Shown piece by piece: positions 58,401-64,000 of a DNA stretch of 64,000 bases. Source of the DNA: Icerya purchasi (taxonomy: Eukaryota > Arthropoda > Insecta > Hemiptera > Monophlebidae); assembly GCA_039619475.1 (NCBI GenBank), contig CM077116.1:169463363-169527362 (forward strand), in the 5' to 3' direction. A model generated the notes under the pieces. The model did not search any database. It had not been told where the DNA came from and worked only from the letters and a program-made list of their open reading frames with translations. The position numbers were made by a program, and so were the translations under genes. Within the stretch, counting starts at the first letter, position 1. Each line of letters begins with the position of its first letter.

Positions 58401-60200
58401 TAAGTAATCTATTGTTATTTTCGATTCGTTTTGCCACTTGGCTAATTAGTTAAAGAGGAAGATCTTTGAAATTTTTCTTTCGCTGTCGACACTCAGGTCC
58501 ATTTCAAAATAATGGATGTTTTTGCGGATATAAAGTTGTGAATTTAGTATCCTTGATAATTTTGAAAATGAAAAAATAAATTTATACCGTAGTTGATTAT
58601 GCAGCAGGTTTTCACTGAAGTTCAGTCACCCATCGGAGGTGTTATAAATTAACATTTGTTTTGGGTTAATCCAGAGTCGATAATATAAAAAAAAATAATA
58701 GTAATTTTAATAGAAAAAGACACTAACTAAAAAAGAATTTTAAAAATCGATTTTGAACAAGCTAGATTAAAAAATTTGTTTTTTTAAGGGATTTTTATTT
58801 CTTTTGGATCGTCATATTTTAAAATATCGGTTGAATTTTCGCATGAATATAACAAACCTTGTTGTTACAAGTAAAATCAAAAATTTAATTAGATGAGTTT
58901 CATTTGTTAGCTGCTTGCTGCTGAAACGAGTTTGAGCATCTCTCAGAAATTCAGGTGTCTCAAATCTTGTCCGCCTTTATTGAGTAACGGATAAACTCCC
59001 GTACGTTACGTATGCGTATGTAAAAATCACCATTATTATTTAGTCTCCTGGAACGTATCTATCTTACAAAGGATATCGGACTTCAGATTTCTTCATCGTC
59101 CATGAATTAACCTGGAAAGGTTTTATTGCGTGATTCAGTCTAGAATACGACGATAATGTTTATTATTGTCGTTTCCGGGGTGTAAGCCAGAATTTCAATT
59201 CTGTGCGTTGAATCGATGAGGGGAATAATGTTTTTTCTTCGTTCCTCTCCCTAATTCTTTTTCTTCAGAATTAACTGTTGAAGTCGATGCTACTTCGTTA
59301 TTATTAATCCTTTCACGATACATTGTGCGGCATGTCCTTTTAAGATATTGGTTACGATGTTGTTAGCAACGGTGGTAGTACTATTAGTTGACCTTGTAAC
59401 GACTTATGTAAATCAGTATACATTATTGGAGTCGTTTCACATCTCTGGGTATTAGTTTTACGTTCTCGAACCTTCGCGTAGGATAACTGATATTTTGACG
59501 ACCAGTCCTCTGGTTTCTATCGCCTAAATCGTCTTATACTGTTACAAAACGGGTGCGTCAGAGCATTTAGTCGCGTACTTGTAGTATAGGTGTATGTGTC
59601 TATATTTAAACGGACAAGATGTATTTTTGAACAATGCCTGGTACTGCCGGTTAATACTCTGCAGAAAATGATGCCTAAAGTGAAAGGGTCCTTGTGTCCG
59701 CTGACGAAGAGAGAATGCCATCGTTTATGCAGCCAAGTTACAAAGACCGACAGTTACTGCTGCTTATAGAAACATACCGATTCCATTAACATGATAAAAA
59801 TAGGTGTTTTAAGACGCTCAGATAAAAACATCATTTTCGAAATTTATAGTGGAATTTTAAAATATTTTTAATTTACAAAATTCCAACTATCCGCAATTAA
59901 CCGCCGCTGAAATATGTTAAGCTAAAAACTAATGATTATTTGTTTCGGTTACTTTTATTTTCCTGTCATTTCTGTTACTGTGACAGATACCTGATTCAAT
60001 CTGCTCCTATCGGTTATAGTTCCATTCTGTTCCAGTCTGTTGCAGTTGCTTTAATTTATTTAAATTACAACAGTACATCGAAATACTTTTATTATGTATA
60101 TCCTTTTTCAGAATATCCTTTCAAACCTAGTATTTTTATTCGTAAAGACTATTAAACGTTCTCATTTCATCAAAATAATCTTTTTAAAAATATACCCCTT
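58401..60200. other. intergenic or intron, nothing recognised
   Basis: No exon or element could be supported. Confidence 0.4.
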
Positions 60201-60489
60201 TTTTTTTGTAATACCATTACTTTAGTCTTTTTTACATTAATTCTTAGATTTTTATCATGTGCCCATTTATTTATCGTTATTAAGTCTTTTTATTTCTGCC
60301 TCTTTAATATCTGTATGTGATATAACTATTGTCGCACTATCCGCAAACGAGACTATATCACGATAATTTAATTCCCTATAAAAATTGCTCGTTTAATAGA
60401 ATTTTATAAGACCTCGACTAATCCTATCATAGAACGTAAAAATGCCTTAATTTGATCAAAATACAATTTTTACTCATATTATAAGATAT
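60201..60489 (-). pseudogene. LINE RT fragment, minus-strand copy of a head-to-head pair
   Basis: The minus strand reads YRELNYRDIVSFADSATIVI, then INKWAHDKNLRINVKKTKVM with one frame change. This is the catalytic FADD region of a non-LTR reverse transcriptase, here FADS, followed by the 'NLxxNxxKTKxM' motif. It is about 90% similar by eye to the plus-strand copy at 61,011-61,280, forming an inverted repeat with a ~520-bp spacer. Clade not resolved. Confidence 0.75.
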
Positions 60490-61010
60490 GTATTTAATAA
60501 TTTCCTTATCGTTATTCAAATTTGTGATACCGTTTTGCAAATTTGTTTTTTTTTTTCTTAACGTACATTTTGCATTTCCCGACAACTTATAAGATAAAAT
60601 AGCTCATGTAAATCACGATGTATAAAAAAAAAAAAAAAAAAGCTGGCAATACGAGACATACAACATTTTAGAGTTCGTTACGATTACAGCGCCACCAGTT
60701 GCTCGTTTTTGGTATCATTTGTATTTATAACGAAGCGACAAAATAAAGCTGTACGAACGTTTCAAAAATACCGAAATATTTGCTGGAGTTAATGTGATAA
60801 ATATTTCTTTATATAAATGAAGAATGAAATTAGTAGTAACGGAATTTGTAATTCTCTTAAATGCGTATCGTACCGAATTGGTTTTTTATTATAAAAACTA
60901 CCGTGCAACATTCAAGTTAGATTTCATAAAGTAATGAAAAGTGGTAATTGGTCGAATCGCATAATTAAGTAATCGTATCAATATTGTTTACAAACTGCAA
61001 AAAATTTAAT
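60490..61010. other. spacer between the inverted LINE copies
   Basis: AT-rich loop of the inverted repeat with an A run at 60,626-60,641. Nothing else recognised. Confidence 0.5.
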
Positions 61011-62600
61011 ATCTTATAATATGAGTAAAAATTGTATTTTGATAAAATTAAGGCATTTTTACGGTTCTATGAAAGGATTAGTCGAGGTCTTATAAAATTC
61101 TATGAAACGAGCAATTTTTATAGGGAATTAAGTTATCGTGATATATAGTCTCGCTCGCGGATGGTGCGGCAATGGTTACATCACATAGGTAATTAAAGAG
61201 GCAGAAATATAAATACTAAAAGACTTAATAACGATAAATAAATGGGCACGTGATAAAACTCTAAGAATTAATGTAAAAAAGGCTTCTTCTTCTTCTTCTT
61301 CTAGTGTCATCTCCGTTAACGAAGGTTGGCCACAATTTGTGAAAGACTGGATCTGTTCTTGGCCGAATGTAGTAATTTGTTGGTTGACCAGCCCGTCCAT
61401 TCTTCTAGTATCCATGACAGTCTTCTGCGTCCTTTTCGTCTATGGCCTTCCATTTTGCCTTGTATAATTAACTGCACCACTTCATATCTATCGTGTCTCA
61501 TAATGTGTCCTAAGTACGCTAGCTTCCTTTTTTTGATGATAGTTACTAGCTCTCTGTTTTGCTCCATTCTTTCAAGAACCTTTTTATTTGATATGCGGTC
61601 AGTCCACTATATTTTCAAAATTCTTCTAAAGACCCACATTTCGAACTCTTTTAGGTTTTTTATGCTTGCACTTTTTAAAGTCCATGCCTCTACCCCGTAT
61701 AATAAAACGGAATGCACATAGCATTTGACCATCCTATATCTTAATTTGAGGCTAAGATTTTTATTGCTGAACAGAGATCTCGTTTTAGTAAAGACTGATC
61801 TTGCTTGTTCGATCCTCGATCTGATTTCTTTATCCGGATTCATCTCGGCAGATATCCAAGGTATTTAAATGTAAACTAAAGCGATGGTATTACGAAAAAA
61901 ACAGGGTAAGTGGGATTCGTGTTGTCCAAATATAATAATTCATTCAAATGAATGTGTAAATTTAATCGAAAAAAGAAACGAATGTGAAATGAAAAACTGC
62001 CAGAAGTTAGAAATAACTCAGTATAAATATTTAGGAGCAATGATGGACTTTAAGATGAGACGTACATATGGAACATATTGCAAAAAAAATCAAGGCAATA
62101 TTACCAGCTTTATACACATTAAGGAAATATGTAACGTACAGAACATTAATAAAAATAGTTTATTATGCGTTCGTAGATTCGAGGATTAGATATGGAATTC
62201 AGCTATGAAGAACGGTGAGAAAAGCACATTAGCTGGGGAAAATAAATAAGCTGCAAATAAAATGCCTGAAATTAATAGCGAATCCTTAAAGGGAGAAACT
62301 GAAAGTGAAATAATTAAGAAAAAGGACGTAATGAGCATATGACGAATGAAAGATCATAATAACAGGAAAGAAAATTTAATTGGAGGAAAAAATAGAAACA
62401 CAATACGAGCTGAGGAAAAAATTTACGAACTGATAACCGTTAGTGTGAACAAAGATGGGCGAGCAACCTGACAAATATGTTATAACTCGGATGTTAAATA
62501 AAATACCTAAGAAAATAATAGAGAAGGAAAAAAGTAGGGGAAAGCAAAAAAGGAGAATAAAGGAATGGTTTCAAAAAGAAGGAAATGTTTAAAAAATAAT
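61011..62600 (+). pseudogene. LINE RT and C-terminus, plus-strand copy, interrupted by another LINE
   Basis: Starts like the minus copy at 60,489 and runs to GTAAAAAAGG (61,281). After the nested insertion it continues at ~61,876: VLRKKQGKWDSC, ITQYKYLGAMMDFKM, KIKAILPALYTLRKYVTYRT, YYAFVDSRIRYGIQL and later LNKIPKKIIEKEKSRGKQKR. These are the RT thumb and C-terminal motifs (YLG, 'YyxxVxSxIxYGI'). A frameshift lies at an A run near 62,083, with several stops. This copy retains what the 60.2-kb copy lacks downstream. Confidence 0.78.
61278..61867 (-). mobile_element. RTE-like LINE 3' end nested in the plus-strand LINE
   Basis: 590 bp flanked by AATGTAAA on both sides (61,270-61,277; 61,868-61,875). 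The minus strand reads DKEIRSRIEQARSVFTKTRS, LKLRYRMVKCYVHSVLLYGV and FEMWVFRRILKI (61,840-61,607). After a break it reads KRKLAYLGHIMRHDRYEVVQ and HRRKGRRRLSWILEEW (61,540-61,400). It ends with a (GAA)n tail (61,284-61,302 on the plus strand as CTT). This is the canonical RT C-terminus of RTE-type LINEs, 5'-truncated. Confidence 0.85.
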
Positions 62601-62784
62601 TAACGTAAAATAAGAGAATGGACAATAATAAGTAAATAAATATGTAGATTACAAAACAAAAGAAAATAGATTATAATCGATAAGTACAAAAATAGATTAA
62701 GATGTAGATAGTAGATATTACACGAGGAGGATAATATGTATAAGTAAAATTATAATGTTAGAATGTATACATTTAAAATAATTC

Positions 62785-62810
62785 TTCGTCAAGCGTTTTA
62801 GCTTGACGAA
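62785..62810 (+). other. 10-bp perfect hairpin downstream of the LINE ORF
   Basis: TTCGTCAAGC - GTTTTA - GCTTGACGAA. It lies ~190 bp past the last readable LINE codons, where the 3' UTR of that element would be. LINE 3' stem-loops are often recognised by their own RT; that role here is inference. Confidence 0.55.
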
Positions 62811-62884
62811 AGAAACCATCGTAGGTAGGGACAGATTTAGGGGCGAGGGCGGGGGGGGGGCAGCGGCCTCGGACCCTTCACTAA

Positions 62885-64000
62885 CTTAAGAGCAATTCTT
62901 TTTTTAAACTTTGTGCAGGAACTTTACGTATTTTTCACCAGTATTGCGACTCGACATGAAATTTTAATTGATAAAATATCGCATATGGAAGTGAAACGAC
63001 ATTACATACTTAAACAGTTAAACGATAGCCGGTGGTGTTGCCGCGCAGGTGCCGTAAAAGCTCTAAAAAAGTGGCTCTACTGCTGGTATGAAGGACGCGT
63101 TATTGACGATAATTAATGATTCAGAAAAAAAATATATCGTTCGAAATGAAGCTCAGGGCCTTTTAAAAAAAACTGTCTAGTCCTGAAATTGCTATTTATA
63201 CTGAATTTTGGCATGATATTTTAGAACGGTTTAATTCAACGAATGAGTATTTGGAAAGCTATGAAATGACATTAAGTTCGCGGCAGTCAGTCTTCTTAAA
63301 TCTTTAAAAACATTTTTGTAGAATCCAAACGAGCAGAGTTTGACATTTACGAAACTGCAGGAAAAAAGTTCTATGAAATTACACGAACTCGAGAAATAAA
63401 AGAACATGCTGATCACGAAGGATCTCCTGCTGTAGAACATTACACCAAAAGAGAATTTTCGAATGGAAGCATTTATTGAAGTAGTTGATCAAATTTTCAA
63501 CTCGCTAATGGAAAGAATATCAGCTTACGAAATAATTTACAAACGTTTCGGATTTTTGACTTCATTGACAGATACTACCAATAAGAAGAACGATGATGCA
63601 AAGAAGAATGACGATGAAAAGAAAAATGATGATGGAAAGGAGAAGGAGAAGAATGATGTCAAAAAAAAAATACGACGATTTTCACAGTAAAGCTAAAGTT
63701 ATCGTAGATGCCTATCCTGACAACTTAGATTAAGACCTTGGAAACGAATTATGCGCAATCTCTCTGCCTTGACAAAATATTACAAGAAATTTCCAAAGCA
63801 AAACACAGAAAAATTCTTATACAGATTAAACATTGAGAATAATTTATAATGCACATTTTCGAACACAGAAATTGCTTTACGAATGTACTTGTTATTGATG
63901 ATATTTAAAGCTAGCGGAGAGCGATCTTTTTCGAAAGTGAAGCTAATAAAAAACAGACTAAGGTCTACGATGGGCCAAGAGCGGTTGGCAGATTTGGTGA
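62885..64000 (+). pseudogene. hAT-superfamily transposase (ZMYM1-like), decayed, runs off the window
   Basis: Readable pieces in order: QELYVFFTSIATRHEIL and LKQLNDSRWCCRAGAVKALK (62,913-63,060); SLLKSLKTF and KKFYEITRTREIKEHADHEG (63,290-63,440, shifted frames); MEAFIEVVDQIFNSLMERIS (63,463-63,525); TEIALRMYLLLMIFKASGER, then SFSKVKLIKNRLRSTMGQER (63,870-63,990). The last is the hAT dimerisation domain. 'S-D-T-R-W-S-C-R' before it is typical of the ZMYM1/DUF4371 branch. Several stops and shifts, and an internal KKNDD repeat replacing normal sequence at ~63,580-63,665. The N-terminal part is missing; the C-terminus lies beyond 64,000. Confidence 0.85.

Noticed and set aside
32001..64000. Exon 4 (helix-loop-helix) of the Mxd/Mnt-like gene
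   Set aside because: I looked for an acceptor followed by a 'RxHIKxxFxxL...VP' reading in phase and found none I could support; it may lie beyond the window.
1..64000. CRISPR arrays, bacterial operons, rRNA genes
   Set aside because: None seen. The repeats are dispersed or simple sequence, and gene structure is eukaryotic.

Overview
This AT-rich window with long homopolymer runs is nuclear DNA of an arthropod, almost certainly an insect. It holds small coding exons with GT/AG introns, decayed jockey-, I-, R4/Dong- and RTE-like non-LTR retrotransposons, a BEL/Pao element, Tigger/pogo and hAT transposases and a tRNA-derived SINE. A hemipteran is possible but that is a weak inference. There are no rRNA or tRNA genes, no operons and no CRISPR arrays. 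Most open frames are decayed mobile-element remnants.

1-6.9 kb: a ~1.2-kb dispersed repeat (called DR1 here), copies of a tRNA-derived SINE, an I-like LINE fragment and a 0.7-kb inverted-repeat element. 6.93-11.03 kb: a Tigger/pogo transposon with clear ends and a TA duplication. Its transposase keeps a DDD catalytic triad and a C-terminal PHD-like finger, but is broken by frameshifts and by a 5'-truncated I-like LINE with a 14-bp target duplication. 12.66-18.9 kb: nested retroelements. An R4/Dong-like LINE sits against an (AAT)n microsatellite, a BEL/Pao element lies in that LINE, and a 92-bp poly(T)-headed insertion lies in the BEL leader/LTR. 18.9-20.8 kb (minus): a frameshifted, serine- and acid-rich coding remnant with several SUMO-interaction-like motifs, not identified. 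21.4-23.0 kb (minus): a jockey-like element split by a fold-back element with 180-bp arms.

24-32 kb is the one place where host genes can be argued. On the plus strand, three short exons (28,937-28,994; 29,130-29,262; 31,971-32,000) splice in phase. They encode a Sin3-interaction-like helix, a linker and the start of a bHLH basic region, the arrangement of an Mxd/Mnt-type (MAX-dimerising) repressor. The helix-loop-helix and leucine zipper were not found, so the third intron probably runs past the window end. Upstream, head to head, a probable first exon on the minus strand (27,899-27,671) starts an unidentified gene. Further minus-strand candidate exons lie at 25.7-25.4 and 24.27-24.04 kb, and antisense candidates lie inside the second intron of the Mxd/Mnt-like gene. 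A CACGTG E-box with two other E-boxes lies about 300 bp upstream of the Mxd/Mnt-like start codon.

32-64 kb is probably intron or intergenic DNA. It carries DR1 copies (one with a SINE inside), LINE tails of at least three lineages, MITE-like inverted repeats, a head-to-head pair of LINE copies with an RTE-like LINE nested in one, and at the right edge a decayed hAT (ZMYM1-like) transposase running off the window. All family assignments are by eye, from motifs; no search was run.
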